DNA of 64,000 bases from Modestobacter lapidis. Lineage in GTDB: Bacteria > Actinomycetota > Actinomycetes > Mycobacteriales > Geodermatophilaceae. The stretch lies in contig JABAKE010000002.1 of the NCBI GenBank assembly GCA_019779905.1, forward strand, positions 186,001 to 250,000, given 5' to 3'. The notes under the pieces were generated by a model. The model saw only the letters and a list, made by a program, of their open reading frames with translations. It did not search any database and had not been told where the DNA came from. The position numbers were made by a program, and so were the translations under genes. Position 1 is the stretch's first letter. Every line of letters begins with the position of its first letter. Below, piece after piece: positions 1 through 8,991 of this stretch.

Positions 1-6
1 CAGCGG

Positions 7-2259
7 TCAGGCGCCGTCCGCGCTGGACCGGAAGCGGCGCAGCCGCAGGCTGTTGGTGACCACCAGCACCGAGGACGCCGCCATCGCCAGACCGGCCAGC
101 AGCGGGTTCAGGTAGCCCAGCGCCGCCAGCGGGATCAGCGCCACGTTGTAGGCGAAGGCCCAGAACAGGTTGCCCTTGATCACCGCCAGGGTGCGCCGGG
201 ACAGGCGCACGGCGTCCACGGCGGCGTCCAGGTCGGCTCGGACGAGGGTCAGGTCGCTGGCCTCGATCGCCACGTCGGTGCCCGACCCCATGGCCAGCCC
301 CAGGTCGGCCTGGGCGAGCGCCGGAGCGTCGTTGACGCCGTCGCCGACCATCGCCACGACCCGACCGCGGGCCTGCAGGTCGCGCACGACGTCGACCTTG
401 CCGGCCGGCAACACCCCGGCGACGACCTCGCCGCGGTCGGGGTCCAGCCCGACCGACCGGGCCACCGCGGCGGCGGCACCGGGGTTGTCGCCGGTGAGCA
501 GGACGGGCGCCAGGCCGAGCTCCCGCAGCCGCGCGATCGCGGCCGCGCTGGTCGGCTTGACGGTGTCGGCGACGACGCAGACGCCCGTGACCGCGCCGTC
601 CACGGCGACCAGGACGGCGGTCTGCCCGGCGCCCTCGGCCCGGTCGACGACGACGGCCAGGTCGGCCGGCACCGGGCCCGGCATCGCCGACGCCCGCCCG
701 ACGACGACGTCCCGGCCGGACACCCGGCCGCGCACGCCGATCCCCTGCTCGCTGCTGAAGCCCTCGACCTCGGGCAGGTCGCCGGCGGCCGCCACGATCG
801 CGCGGGCGATGGGGTGCTCGGAGCCGGCCTCCACGGCGGCGGCCAGGCGCAGGGTGTCCGGCGGGCCGGCCACCTCGAGCAGGCTCATCTGCCCGGTGGT
901 GACGGTGCCGGTCTTGTCCAGCAGGACGGTGTCCACCCGCCGGGTGCTCTCCAGCACCTCCGGCCCCTTGATCAGCACGCCGAGCTGGGCACCACGGCCG
1001 GTGCCGACGAGCAGCGCGGTGGGAGTGGCCAGGCCGAGCGCGCAGGGGCAGGCGATGACGAGCACCGCGACGGCCGCGGTGAACGCCACCGTGGCATCGC
1101 CGGTTACGAGCAGCCAGGTGACCAGGGTGCCCAGGGCGAGGACCAGGACGATCGGCACGAAGACCGCCGAGACCCGGTCGGCCAGCCGCTGCACCGGCGC
1201 CTTGCCGCTCTGCGCCCGGGTGACCAGCCGGCCCAGCTGGGCGAGCGTGGTCGCGGACCCGACGCGGGTCGCCTCGACGACCAGCCGGCCGCCGGCGTTG
1301 ACCGTGGCGCCGGTGACGGGCGCGCCGGTGCCGACCTCGACGGGAACGCTCTCCCCGGTCAGCATCGACATGTCGACCGCGGAGCTGCCGCTGACGACGA
1401 CGCCGTCGGTGGCGATCTTCTCCCCCGGCCGGACGACGAACCGGTCGCCGACCGCCAGCGCACCGATGGGCACCCGGACCTCGCGGCCCTCGCGCAGCAC
1501 GGCGGCGTCCTTGGCGCCCAGCTCCAGCAGCGCGGTCAGGGCGGCGCCGGAGCGGCGCTTGGCCCGGGCCTCGGCGTAGCGGCCGGCGAGCAGGAAGACC
1601 GTGACCGCCGCGGCGACCTCGAGGTAGATCTCGTGGCTGCCGGCGCCCTGCTCGGCGATCAGCGTGAAGGACATCCGCATGCCGGACATGCCGGCGTCCC
1701 CGAGGAACAACGCCCACAGCGACCACAGGTAGGCCGCCGAGATGCCGATCGAGACCAGGGTGTCCATGGTGCTGGCGCGGTGCCGGGCGTTGACCACCGC
1801 GGCGCGGTGGAACGGCCAGGCACCCCAGACCGCTACCGGGCTGGCCAGGGTGAGCACCAGCCACTGCCAGTTGTCGAACTGCAGCGCCGGGATCATCGAC
1901 AGCAGCACGACGGGCAGGGTGAGCGCCGCGCTGATGATCAGCCGCTGGCGCAGGCCCGCCTCCGGCGCGGGGGCGTCGGGGACGGGGTCCCCGTCGTCCG
2001 GCGGGGCGGGCAGCGTGGCGGAGTAGCCGGCGGCGCCGACCGTGGCCAGCAGCCGGTCGGTGTCGACCCGGGTGGGGTCGAAGCGGACGGTCGCCGCCTC
2101 GGTGGCGTAGTTGACGCTGGCCTGCACGCCGTCGAGCTTGTTGAGCTTGCGCTCGATCCGGTTGGCGCAGCTGGCGCAGGTCATGCCGGTGACGTCGAGG
2201 CGGACCTCGTCCAGCGGCGCGCCCGCGGTGGACGGGCCCGCCTGGGGCCCGGCGGTCAT
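7..2259 (-). CDS. copA: Copper-exporting P1B-type ATPase CopA
   Basis: Integral-membrane pump that exports Cu(I) with ATP hydrolysis. The 750-residue product has an N-terminal HMA domain with the copper-binding GMTCASC at residues 25-31, the actuator TGES at 301-304, the transmembrane metal site CPC at 404-406, the phosphorylation motif DKTGT starting at D448, the SEHPIA nucleotide-binding motif near 480 and the hinge GDGVND at 639-644. Near the C-terminus a YN pair and MAASS match the Cu(I)-type (P1B-1) transmembrane signatures. I chose the ATG at 2259 because it forms an ATGA overlap with the preceding chaperone gene and precedes the HMA domain; an upstream in-frame extension reads through that gene and is low-complexity. 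It is the last gene of a csoR-copZ-copA group, so copper induction through CsoR is expected. Confidence 0.95.
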   Translation of the reverse strand: MTAGPQAGPSTAGAPLDEVRLDVTGMTCASCANRIERKLNKLDGVQASVNYATEAATVRFDPTRVDTDRLLATVGAAGYSATLPAPPDDGDPVPDAPAPEAGLRQRLIISAALTLPVVLLSMIPALQFDNWQWLVLTLASPVAVWGAWPFHRAAVVNARHRASTMDTLVSIGISAAYLWSLWALFLGDAGMSGMRMSFTLIAEQGAGSHEIYLEVAAAVTVFLLAGRYAEARAKRRSGAALTALLELGAKDAAVLREGREVRVPIGALAVGDRFVVRPGEKIATDGVVVSGSSAVDMSMLTGESVPVEVGTGAPVTGATVNAGGRLVVEATRVGSATTLAQLGRLVTRAQSGKAPVQRLADRVSAVFVPIVLVLALGTLVTWLLVTGDATVAFTAAVAVLVIACPCALGLATPTALLVGTGRGAQLGVLIKGPEVLESTRRVDTVLLDKTGTVTTGQMSLLEVAGPPDTLRLAAAVEAGSEHPIARAIVAAAGDLPEVEGFSSEQGIGVRGRVSGRDVVVGRASAMPGPVPADLAVVVDRAEGAGQTAVLVAVDGAVTGVCVVADTVKPTSAAAIARLRELGLAPVLLTGDNPGAAAAVARSVGLDPDRGEVVAGVLPAGKVDVVRDLQARGRVVAMVGDGVNDAPALAQADLGLAMGSGTDVAIEASDLTLVRADLDAAVDAVRLSRRTLAVIKGNLFWAFAYNVALIPLAALGYLNPLLAGLAMAASSVLVVTNSLRLRRFRSSADGA

Positions 2260-2465
2260 GCCGGGTCCGCGGAGTAGTTCCCCGCCTCGGCGACGGCGGC
2301 CTGCACCTGCTCGACGGTCACGTCCTGGCCGGTGACCTGGAGGCGGCCGGAGGTGAGGTCCACGTCCACGGCGGTGACACCGGTGACCTCGCCGACCTCC
2401 TCGGTGACGGAGGCGACGCAGTGCTGGCACGTCATGCCGGTGACGACGAAGGTCTGGGTCTGCAC
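2256..2465 (-). CDS. copZ: Copper chaperone, CopZ-like HMA protein
   Basis: A 69-residue single HMA domain. The GMTCQHC motif at about residues 10-16 binds Cu(I), and the beta-alpha-beta-beta-alpha-beta pattern fills the whole protein. The family carries copper in the cytosol and hands it to CopA. The start is GTG at 2465, with GAGGA seven bases upstream; any longer reading is proline/arginine-rich and lacks a better site. Its stop overlaps the copA start by four bases (ATGA), so the two are translationally coupled. csoR lies 28 bases upstream on the same strand. Confidence 0.92.
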   Translation of the reverse strand: MQTQTFVVTGMTCQHCVASVTEEVGEVTGVTAVDVDLTSGRLQVTGQDVTVEQVQAAVAEAGNYSADPA

Positions 2466-2493
2466 GGGATGTCCTCTTCCGGTGGTGGAGGGG

Positions 2494-2787
2494 TCAGGAA
2501 CGGACGAGCCGGGCGATGGCCGCGGAGGCCTCGGCGATCTTGGCGTCGGCGGCGACGCCGTCGTCGGCGGCACTGCTGGCGACGGCGTCGCGCACGCAGT
2601 GGCCGAGGTGGTCGTCGAGCAGGCCGAGGGCGACCGCCTGCAGGGCCTTGGTGGCGGCCGAGACCTGGGTCAGGACGTCGATGCAGTAGGTGTCGTCCTC
2701 GACCATCCGCGCGATCCCGCGGACCTGACCCTCCACCCGGCGCAGCCGCGCCACGAGCTGGTCCTTGTCGCCTGCGTAACCCGTCAT
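2494..2787 (-). CDS. csoR: Copper-sensing transcriptional repressor CsoR
   Basis: A 97-residue all-helical DUF156 protein. The Cu(I) ligands of the family are visible: a cysteine in TYCIDVL (about residue 35), then histidine and cysteine in HLGHC (about residues 60-64). The N-terminus RLRRVEGQVRGI is the DNA-binding helix typical of CsoR. Apo-CsoR represses and copper releases it. The gene is first in the csoR-copZ-copA group, and a 17-bp near-perfect palindrome that looks like a CsoR operator lies immediately upstream of its start, so it is probably autoregulated. No good ribosome-binding site is seen, so a very short leader or leaderless mRNA is possible. Confidence 0.93.
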   Translation of the reverse strand: MTGYAGDKDQLVARLRRVEGQVRGIARMVEDDTYCIDVLTQVSAATKALQAVALGLLDDHLGHCVRDAVASSAADDGVAADAKIAEASAAIARLVRS

Positions 2788-2797
2788 GCCGACCAGA

Positions 2798-2814
2798 GTA
2801 CCCCTAGGGGGTAC
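2798..2814. promoter_or_regulatory. CsoR operator
   Basis: The palindrome GTACCCCTAGGGGGTAC lies 11 bases upstream of the csoR start. Known CsoR operators have a TACCC-type half site repeated in inverted form around a G/C tract, and this matches. Its position would block the promoter of the copper operon. Confidence 0.75.
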
Positions 2815-2987
2815 CGGTTACCACCCGCGCACCGGCTCGGACCCGTGGGTCGGCCGCTCGCACGATCAGGCGGTCGCAGGATGCCGGACGGCCCGGTCGG
2901 CGCCGGGGTGACCCACCGGGACCGACCGGGTCACGGAGCAGAAATCAGGACTCGAGGCCGTGCCTCGGTCCGCCCTTCCCGGTGGCG

Positions 2988-3257
2988 TCAGCGACGACGG
3001 CGGGGGGCGAGCAGCGGCGGCGGCGGGGGGTCGTTGCGGTGCTTGACCTTCAGCCCGACGACGACGGCGATCGTGAGGCCGACCGCGCCGACCAGCGCCA
3101 TGCCGGGCGGGCTCTGCAGGAACGCCAGCGCGGCGGCCTTGCCCTGCGCGGTCAACCGCTTCGGGTCGGCCCGGTAGGACAACTCGTCCAGGGTGGACGC
3201 GAGGGACTCGCGGGCGGCATCGATCTCGAACTGGATCTGCTCGGGGCTGCGCGGCAC
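2988..3257 (-). CDS. DUF3618 membrane-associated protein
   Basis: An 89-residue protein. The N-terminal half (RSPEQIQFEID...LSYRADPKRL) matches the DUF3618 pattern that recurs in the larger protein at 40758-41390. One transmembrane helix follows at about residues 52-70 (GMALVGAVGLTIAVVVGL), then a proline/arginine-rich tail. Function unknown; related proteins sit with holin-like stress proteins in actinobacteria. The start is taken as GTG at 3257, just before the conserved segment, although no strong ribosome-binding site precedes it. It is divergent from the tRNA-Leu gene. Confidence 0.75.
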   Translation of the reverse strand: MPRSPEQIQFEIDAARESLASTLDELSYRADPKRLTAQGKAAALAFLQSPPGMALVGAVGLTIAVVVGLKVKHRNDPPPPPLLAPRRRR

Positions 3258-3322
3258 GGGCGACAGCCTGCCAGATCGGCGCCCACCCGGCCGAGCCAGC
3301 CGCTCTCTAGACTTCCCCGGAC

Positions 3323-3403
3323 GCGGGAGTGGTGTAACGGCAGCCACGCCAGACTTAGGATCTGGTGCCTTCGGGCGTGCGGGTTCGACTCCCGCCTCCC
3401 GCA
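3323..3403 (+). tRNA. tRNA-Leu (anticodon TAG)
   Basis: Acceptor stem GCGGGAG (3323-3329) pairs with CTCCCGC (3396-3402), discriminator A at 3403. The anticodon stem CCAGA/TCTGG encloses the loop CTTAGGA, giving anticodon TAG, which reads CUA leucine codons. A long variable arm (TGCC TTCG GGCG) identifies a class II tRNA, and the T-arm GCGGG TTCGACT CCCGC is standard. CCA is not encoded. Confidence 0.95.
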
Positions 3404-3573
3404 CGAGTGCGTCCCTCCTGGCGGGAGAGACCGCCTCTGGCCCCCCGGATGATCTCGGCCAGGCCGCGCAGCCGCTTGACCCGGACCTCGTGCACGCGGC
3501 AGCCCGGCTCCGGGAACGGCGCGGCGTCGAGCACCCCGGTGTCACCCACCGCCATCGTCGACGGATCGTGGAG

Positions 3574-3993
3574 TCAGCAGAGGCTGCTGTTGGCGGCGTT
3601 CACCAGATCGACGACCTCCTGCTGACCCGCTCCGCTGCCGCTGTCGAGCATCGCGTCGACCAGCACCTGCGGATCCAGGCCCTGCTCGAGCAAGCCGCAT
3701 GCCTGGCGTCCCAGAGCGAGCAGATTGCTGTCGGACTGGAAGACCCAGCCATTCCCGCCCGTCCCCCGGGCCTGGCGGAGGAACGAGTCCGCCGAGCTGC
3801 TTCCTGCACCCGTCCCGGTCGAGCTCGGCGTCGTGGCGCGCGGAGTGGGCGCGACCGGCGCAGCCTCCTCGGCGGTGGCCGCCACGCCGCTCCCGCTCCG
3901 CGACCCTGCTGCTGTCCCACCGTCGCTGCTGCTGCCAGCACAGGCTGACAAGCTCAGCACTGCTGCGGCCATGACCACTACCGATCGCTGCAC
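3574..3993 (-). CDS. Secreted lipoprotein with DUF732-like domain
   Basis: A 139-residue lipoprotein. A short basic N-terminus, a hydrophobic stretch (VVVMAAAVLSLS) and the lipobox LSAC at about residues 15-18 predict lipid attachment outside the membrane. A Ser/Gly/Ala/Pro-rich linker follows. The C-terminal 60 residues (LLALGRQACGLLEQGLDP...NAANSSLC) look like DUF732, a small helical domain of mycobacterial secreted proteins with two conserved cysteines that could form a disulfide. Function unknown. The start is GTG at 3993, with a G-rich stretch upstream; the longer reading lacks a signal peptide at its N-terminus. Confidence 0.75.
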   Translation of the reverse strand: MQRSVVVMAAAVLSLSACAGSSSDGGTAAGSRSGSGVAATAEEAAPVAPTPRATTPSSTGTGAGSSSADSFLRQARGTGGNGWVFQSDSNLLALGRQACGLLEQGLDPQVLVDAMLDSGSGAGQQEVVDLVNAANSSLC

Positions 3994-4133
3994 TGCGCCC
4001 CCGTCGTGCCCGGCCTCGCGGCCTGCCCGCGAGGATCCGGCACGATCCAAGCCGACGGCGCCGTCCGCGTGCCCCGCTCAGCCGCCGGAGACCACCCGAA
4101 GGGGTCGACCGGCCTCCGGCGTCCGGCGTCCCG

Positions 4134-6116
4134 TCAGGCCGGCGCCGGCGCTGACACCGAGTCGAACCAGCGCTCCAGCTGGTCGGCGGGCAACGGACGA
4201 CACATGAAGTACCCCTGGGCGACGTCGCAGCCCAGATCGCTGAGCCGGTCCCAGGTGACCTGGTCCTCGATGCCCTCGGCGACCGTCGTCAGCCCGAGGT
4301 TGTGCCCCAGCTCCACGATCGACCGGACGATGTCGGCATCCCGGTGGTCGGCCGCCATCTCGGCTACGAAGGTCCGGTCGATCTTCAGCTGGTGCACCGG
4401 GAGGCCCTTGAGGTGGGCCAGCGAGGTGTACCCCGCACCGAAATCGTCGATCGACAGCGTGATGCCGACATCGGCCAGCCGGGTGAGGATCTCCTGCGCA
4501 CGGTCCGGGTCGGCCATGATGGCGCTCTCGGTCAGCTCCAGCTCCAGGCAGCCCGCCGGCACCTGCCAGCGGACGAGCAACTCGGTCACGTCGTCGACGA
4601 AGCGCTCGTCGAGCAGGTTGCGGGCCGAGATGTTGACCGCGACGGTGAGCGTGCGGCCGGCCGCACGCCACCGGGCGCACTGCTCCAGCGCGGCGCTGAG
4701 CACGTACCGGGTCAGCGGCCGGATCAGCGGCGTGCGCTCGGCCAGCGGGATGAACGACGCGGGCGGGATCATCCCGCGCTGCGGGTGCTGCCACCGGACC
4801 AGCGCCTCGACGCCGGAGACCGCCGAGCCCGGCATGGCCACCTTGGGCTGGAAGTGCAGCACCAGCTCGCCGGCGTCGATGGCCCGGCGCAGGTCACCGA
4901 GCAGGCCCAGCCGCTCGGGGCTGTGGTCGTTGAGCGCATCGTCGTAGACGCACACACCCAGCCCGCGTTCCTTGGCGACGTACATCGCGATGTCGGCGTT
5001 CTGCAGGAGGCCGTCCACGTCCGACCCGTGCCCGTCCGCCAGCGCGATCCCGATGCTGGCGTCGACGTCGAGGAACACGCCGTCCACCTCGATGCTGCCC
5101 TCCATCGCAGCCTGGGCGCGGGCGGCCAGTTCCAGTGCGGCCTCGGCGCCGGCCACGGCGGGCAACAGGATGGCGAACTCGTCCCCGCCCAGCCGGGCGA
5201 CCGTGTCGGTGGCCCGGACGGTGTCCTGCAACCGGGTCGCGACCGCGCGCAGCACCGCGTCGCCGTAGGCGTGCCCCAGCGTGTCGTTGATCTCCTTGAA
5301 CCGGTCCAGGTCGATGAGCATCAGCGCGAGCGGTCCGGGGTCGCCGTCCGTCGTGGCGAGCGCAGCCGTCGCGCGCTCCGCCAGCAGCGTGCGGTTCGGC
5401 AGGCCGGTCAGCCCGTCGTGCAGCGCCTGGCGACGGTTCTCCTCCGCCTGGGCCAGGGTCGCCCGCCGGCTGCGGGTCAGCACCACCGCGAACAGCCCGA
5501 CCAGGACCAGCCCGACGCCGAACAGCAGCGGGGTGGCCACGAGCAGCAACCGCTGCGACCGGGCCATGCTCTCCAGCGCGGTATCGGCCGCGGCCAGGTG
5601 CTGTCGCGCCTCCTCCTTCACGAGGGTCTCGAGGGCCTCGTGATGCGGGTCGACCAGCGTGTCCTCGTACTCCTCGGCCCCGGCCGGGTCCAGCCAGACC
5701 GCGGCGAGCAGGTCCTCCACGGCTGCGCCGTACCGCTCGTGCAGCACCAGCGACCGGGCGAACCGCCCCTCGTGCTCGCCGGCGGCCGTCCCCATCTGCA
5801 CCAGGGCGTTCCGGGTGGCTGCGGTGGCGGCGTCGTACGCGGACCGCACCTCCTGATCAGGATCCAGGACGAGCTCGTCGGCCAGTTCCTCCTGGCGGTC
5901 CAGCCCTTCCTCCGCCTGGTCCGACCACTCCGCCACCGCGGCACTCTGCTCGACCTCACGGGCCGCGTCGGCGTTGGCGACGGCCGTCACCACGGAGAAG
6001 ACGGTGAGCACGAGCAGGACGACGACCAGGCCACCGGTGGCGGCGTGCGCCGACAGGCGGCGCGATACGTCGCGGGTCAGCCGGGAGGGGAGTGCTCGCC
6101 TCGTCGGGGTCCTCAT
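4134..6116 (-). CDS. Membrane GGDEF-EAL cyclic-di-GMP cyclase/phosphodiesterase
   Basis: A 660-residue bifunctional-type cyclic-di-GMP enzyme. Two transmembrane helices (about 26-49 and 189-213) enclose a helical extracytoplasmic sensor region. The GGDEF domain has the intact signature at 310-314 and an inhibitory-site RxxD (301-304) exactly five residues before it. The EAL domain begins with EAL at 437-439 and keeps the downstream catalytic elements: NIS, ELTES, DDFGAGY, KIDRTFV, AEGIED and a final QGY. Both activities therefore look possible; which one dominates cannot be read from sequence. Start ATG at 6116, with AAGG upstream. The TasA-like gene lies 165 bases upstream on the same strand, suggesting a link with matrix or biofilm control (inference). 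Confidence 0.92.
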   Translation of the reverse strand: MRTPTRRALPSRLTRDVSRRLSAHAATGGLVVVLLVLTVFSVVTAVANADAAREVEQSAAVAEWSDQAEEGLDRQEELADELVLDPDQEVRSAYDAATAATRNALVQMGTAAGEHEGRFARSLVLHERYGAAVEDLLAAVWLDPAGAEEYEDTLVDPHHEALETLVKEEARQHLAAADTALESMARSQRLLLVATPLLFGVGLVLVGLFAVVLTRSRRATLAQAEENRRQALHDGLTGLPNRTLLAERATAALATTDGDPGPLALMLIDLDRFKEINDTLGHAYGDAVLRAVATRLQDTVRATDTVARLGGDEFAILLPAVAGAEAALELAARAQAAMEGSIEVDGVFLDVDASIGIALADGHGSDVDGLLQNADIAMYVAKERGLGVCVYDDALNDHSPERLGLLGDLRRAIDAGELVLHFQPKVAMPGSAVSGVEALVRWQHPQRGMIPPASFIPLAERTPLIRPLTRYVLSAALEQCARWRAAGRTLTVAVNISARNLLDERFVDDVTELLVRWQVPAGCLELELTESAIMADPDRAQEILTRLADVGITLSIDDFGAGYTSLAHLKGLPVHQLKIDRTFVAEMAADHRDADIVRSIVELGHNLGLTTVAEGIEDQVTWDRLSDLGCDVAQGYFMCRPLPADQLERWFDSVSAPAPA

Positions 6117-6280
6117 GTGCCTTGGTCCTCATCGCCACGGCGCCCGCTGGGTCGGGGCGCTCACCGTGGACATCGACCCGGAACAAGATCGGCTACAACG
6201 CAGCGGGCGCGACCCACCCCGACGAGGGAGCTCCCGCACCGGCCGGTGCCCGGGACGGGGCTGCCCCTCGCCCGGCGCGG

Positions 6281-6895
6281 TCAGCGGGCAGCGCCGTCGC
6301 GCTGGACAGCGGTGAAGACCATCTGCAGATTGCTGGCCTGCGCCCGGAAGGCATCGCCCGCCGACGAGGGCAGCGTGACGGTCACCGCGAGGTGGTCGGT
6401 GGCGTCGGCCGCCAGGCTCCGCGGCGCGACGAGAGCGGCGGTGCGCACGACCGGGCCGGAGGCCAGCACGGTGCGGACGTCCCCGTCGCAGGTGGCGCTC
6501 GCCGTCCAGGCGACCGAGCAGGACTCCACGGACATCTGCAGGCCGTTCGTCGCGTCGGTGTCCAGCAGGCTCGACTTCGTGGCCGTGGTGGCGAGGCTGA
6601 CCGAGGAAAGCGCAGAGGTTCCGTCGTTGACCAGATCGACCGGCTGGGTCAGCGAGGACCCCGGCAGCACGCTGCCGAACTCCAGCGGCACGCTCGCCCC
6701 GCCGCCGGCCGCGGCCAGGTCGACCGAGACGACGCCGTTGTCGACCGAGACGACGGCCGGGGTGGTGCTGTCGGTGAAGCTGCCGAAGACCCCGAGGCCG
6801 GCAACGGCGGCAGCGGCGGCGACGACACCGAGCGAGCCGACGACCTTCGCGGTGTTCGTGCGGTGTGCCGTCCGGGGGGTGGGAGTGGTGGTCAC
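6281..6895 (-). CDS. Orphan TasA/CalY-like secreted protein with SipW-type signal peptide
   Basis: A 204-residue secreted protein. After a short basic N-terminus comes a hydrophobic stretch (VVGSLGVVAAAAAVAGLG) followed by FGSFTDST, the hallmark of TasA/camelysin-type substrates of SipW signal peptidases. The mature part is a beta-rich domain with two cysteines in SCSVAWTASATC. It resembles the duplicated proteins at 44370 and 46711 in layout and in this cysteine motif. Start GTG at 6895, with GAGGAG ten bases upstream. No signal peptidase gene is adjacent, so processing probably depends on the SipW-like enzymes near 45-48 kb (inference). The promoter region carries the same 11-bp repeat array as the duplicated genes. 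The GGDEF-EAL gene follows on the same strand. Confidence 0.85.
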   Translation of the reverse strand: MTTTPTPRTAHRTNTAKVVGSLGVVAAAAAVAGLGVFGSFTDSTTPAVVSVDNGVVSVDLAAAGGGASVPLEFGSVLPGSSLTQPVDLVNDGTSALSSVSLATTATKSSLLDTDATNGLQMSVESCSVAWTASATCDGDVRTVLASGPVVRTAALVAPRSLAADATDHLAVTVTLPSSAGDAFRAQASNLQMVFTAVQRDGAAR

Positions 6896-6958
6896 GGCGG
6901 GGCTCCTCGCAAGCGGTGTACCCGGCGGTCGATCCGCCGGTACCGAGAACGATCCGGG

Positions 6959-7002
6959 GGCAACCGCAGGGCGGCCGCGAGGCAACCGCAAGAAACCCGC
7001 AA
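6959..7002 (-). promoter_or_regulatory. Four tandem 11-bp repeats upstream of the orphan TasA-like gene
   Basis: On the minus strand four contiguous 11-mers read TTGCGGGTTTC (7002-6992), TTGCGGTTGCC (6991-6981), TCGCGGCCGCC (6980-6970) and CTGCGGTTGCC (6969-6959). All keep a GCGG core at one-helical-turn spacing. The array ends 63 bases before the GTG start. A matching array lies at the same distance from the duplicated tasA-like genes. It is probably a binding site for a regulator that contacts one face of the DNA. Confidence 0.65.
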
Positions 7003-7033
7003 GGTGTGCGGCGGCGGCCGTGCCACCGCCGGG

Positions 7034-7642
7034 TCAGCCGCGCAGCACCTCGGCGAGCACCGGCACCAGCGCGGCGAAGGCCTGCCCACGGTGGCTGAGG
7101 GCGTCCTTCTCGGCCGGCCCGAGCTCGGCGGCGGTCACGGTCTGGCCGGCCGGCACGAACACCGGGTCGTAGCCGAAGCCGTTCGCGCCCCGCGGCCCAC
7201 GGCCGACGCTTCCCCGCCACTGCCGCTCCAGCACGTGCTCCACGCCGTCCGGGGTGACCAGCGCGGCGGCGCAGACGAAGGCCGCGCCACGCCGCTCGTC
7301 GGGGACGTCGGCGAGCTGGCCGAGCAGCAGCGCGGTGTTCGCCGCGTCGTTCCCGTGCCGGCCCGACCAGCGGGCCGACAGCACCCCGGGCATCCCGTTG
7401 AGCGCGTCGGCGGTGATCCCGGAGTCGTCGGCCACTGCGGGCAACCCGGTGTACCGGACCGCCTCACGGGCCTTCAGCAGGGCGTTCTCCTCGAACGTCG
7501 CCCCCGTCTCGGGGGCCTCGGGGTACTCGGGGACGTCGCGCAGGCCGACGACCGCCACGCCCGGGACGGCGGTGGCCAGCAGCCGCTGGAGCTCGGCCAG
7601 CTTGCCGGCGTTGCGGGTGGCCAGCAGGAGCCGGTGGCTCAC
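7034..7642 (-). CDS. rdgB: RdgB/HAM1 non-canonical purine NTP pyrophosphatase
   Basis: A 202-residue cytosolic enzyme that hydrolyses dITP, XTP and ITP to monophosphates and so keeps damaged purines out of DNA and RNA. The N-terminal [14 protein letters not shown] carries the family T-x-N-x-G-K signature, and ADDSGI and SARWSG motifs follow in the usual order. Length matches the family. The GTG start at 7642 overlaps the rph stop (GTGA), so translation is coupled. The rph-rdgB pair is conserved in actinobacteria (Rv1340-Rv1341 in M. tuberculosis). Confidence 0.95.
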   Translation of the reverse strand: MSHRLLLATRNAGKLAELQRLLATAVPGVAVVGLRDVPEYPEAPETGATFEENALLKAREAVRYTGLPAVADDSGITADALNGMPGVLSARWSGRHGNDAANTALLLGQLADVPDERRGAAFVCAAALVTPDGVEHVLERQWRGSVGRGPRGANGFGYDPVFVPAGQTVTAAELGPAEKDALSHRGQAFAALVPVLAEVLRG

Positions 7643-8361
7643 TTCTCCAGCGCGATCTGCTGCAGCAGGGTCAGCTCGGCGCAGCCGGTCACCGCGAGGT
7701 CCAGCAGTTCATCGAGCGTCCGCCGGTTGAAGACCGCACCCTCGGCAGTGCCCTGCACCTCCACGAAGCTGCCGTCGCCGGTGCAGACGACGTTCATGTC
7801 GGTGCCGGCCGTGACGTCCTCCTCGTAGGCGAGGTCGAGCCGGGGCTCGCCGTCGACGACCCCCACGCTGACCGCCGCGACCGACTGACCGATCGCGGTG
7901 GGCCTCGCCAGCTTGCCGCGGGCTCCGAGCCAGGAGACGGCGTCGGCGAGGGCGACGTAGGCGCCGGTGATCGCCGCCGTCCGGGTACCGCCATCGGCCT
8001 GCAGGACGTCGCAGTCGAGTGCGATGCTGTTCTCCCCGAGCGCGGCCAGGTCGATCGAGGCACGCAGCGAACGGCCGATCAACCGGCTGATCTCGTGGGT
8101 GCGGCCACCGATCCGGCCCTTGACCGACTCCCGGTCGCTGCGGCTGTGCGTGGCCCGCGGGAGCATCGAGTACTCGGCGGTGACCCAGCCCAGGCCCGAA
8201 CCGCGCCGCCAGCGGGGCACGCCCTCGGTGACGCTCGCGGCGCACAGCACCCGGGTGCGGCCGAACTCGACCAGCACCGACCCCTCGGCGTGGTCGAGCC
8301 AGTTGCGGGTGATGGTCACCGGACGGAGCTGGTCGGCCGTACGGCCGTCGGGGCGGGTCAC
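7639..8361 (-). CDS. rph: Ribonuclease PH
   Basis: A 240-residue phosphorolytic 3'-5' exoribonuclease that trims tRNA 3' ends. The N-terminus [13 protein letters not shown] is the classic family start, followed by EGVPRWRRG, the [24 protein letters not shown]-type phosphate-binding segment (about residues 75-100), [14 protein letters not shown] and the C-terminal VEVQGTAEG. Length and order are standard. GTG at 8361 is the start because it immediately precedes the conserved N-terminus. It is first in an rph-rdgB unit and divergent from the YjbQ-type gene. Confidence 0.95.
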   Translation of the reverse strand: MTRPDGRTADQLRPVTITRNWLDHAEGSVLVEFGRTRVLCAASVTEGVPRWRRGSGLGWVTAEYSMLPRATHSRSDRESVKGRIGGRTHEISRLIGRSLRASIDLAALGENSIALDCDVLQADGGTRTAAITGAYVALADAVSWLGARGKLARPTAIGQSVAAVSVGVVDGEPRLDLAYEEDVTAGTDMNVVCTGDGSFVEVQGTAEGAVFNRRTLDELLDLAVTGCAELTLLQQIALEK

Positions 8362-8431
8362 TGTGCCGAGGGTAACGAAGTCTCCTCCGGCCCGATGGGT
8401 CGCGATGGGCGTCGCGTGCCACCCTCCTCCC

Positions 8432-8836
8432 ATGCGCTCCGAGCTGCGTGCCGTGCGGACCGGCGGGGTTCCCTCCGTCGTCGACCTGACCGACGAGTGC
8501 GCGGCATTCGTCGACGGCGAGGCCGACGGGTTGCTGCACGTCTTCGCGCCGCACGCGACGGCGGGCATCGCGATCATCGAGACCGGAGCGGGCAGTGACG
8601 ACGACCTGCTGGCCCAGCTCGACGAGCTGCTGCCCCGCGACGACCGGTGGCGGCACCGGCACGGTGCCCCCGGCCACGGGCGGGACCACGTGCTCCCGGC
8701 GTTCGTTCCACCGCACGCCACGGTGCCGGTGCTGGAAGGTCGGCTCGCCCTGGGCACCTGGCAGCGGATCTGTTTCGTCGACACCAACGTCGACAACCCC
8801 AGCCGGCACGTCCGGTTCTCGTTCTTGGCCGGGTGA
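8432..8836 (+). CDS. YjbQ/UPF0047 family protein
   Basis: A 134-residue single-domain protein of the YjbQ (UPF0047) family. The conserved histidine motif [11 protein letters not shown] near residue 40, followed by a DDRWRHRH segment and a C-terminal [12 protein letters not shown], is diagnostic. Some family members have weak thiamine-phosphate synthase activity, but the physiological role is unsettled. ATG at 8432 is the first methionine before the conserved core; no strong ribosome-binding site is visible, only CCTCC-rich sequence. Divergent from rph with a 70-base gap. Confidence 0.85.
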   Translation: MRSELRAVRTGGVPSVVDLTDECAAFVDGEADGLLHVFAPHATAGIAIIETGAGSDDDLLAQLDELLPRDDRWRHRHGAPGHGRDHVLPAFVPPHATVPVLEGRLALGTWQRICFVDTNVDNPSRHVRFSFLAG

Positions 8837-8991
8837 CGCGTTCGTGAGCATCGCAGCGAGCGCCAGCGAGCGAGGAGCGGAGCGGTTGCGGAACCGGCTA
8901 CCGACGATCGGGCGGCTGACCGACGCGGCCGGCCTCCCGGCCGGCGGACGACGGCTTGGGTCCGGTCGGCCGCGTGTAGGACGATGCCGGC

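Noticed and set aside
3323-3403. tRNA-Leu as an integration site for a mobile element
   Set aside because: No integrase and no duplicated 3' end of the tRNA nearby.
3355-3555. Minus-strand frame of 66 codons overlapping the tRNA-Leu
   Set aside because: It ends inside the tRNA anticodon loop and lacks any recognised domain; a functional gene there is unlikely.
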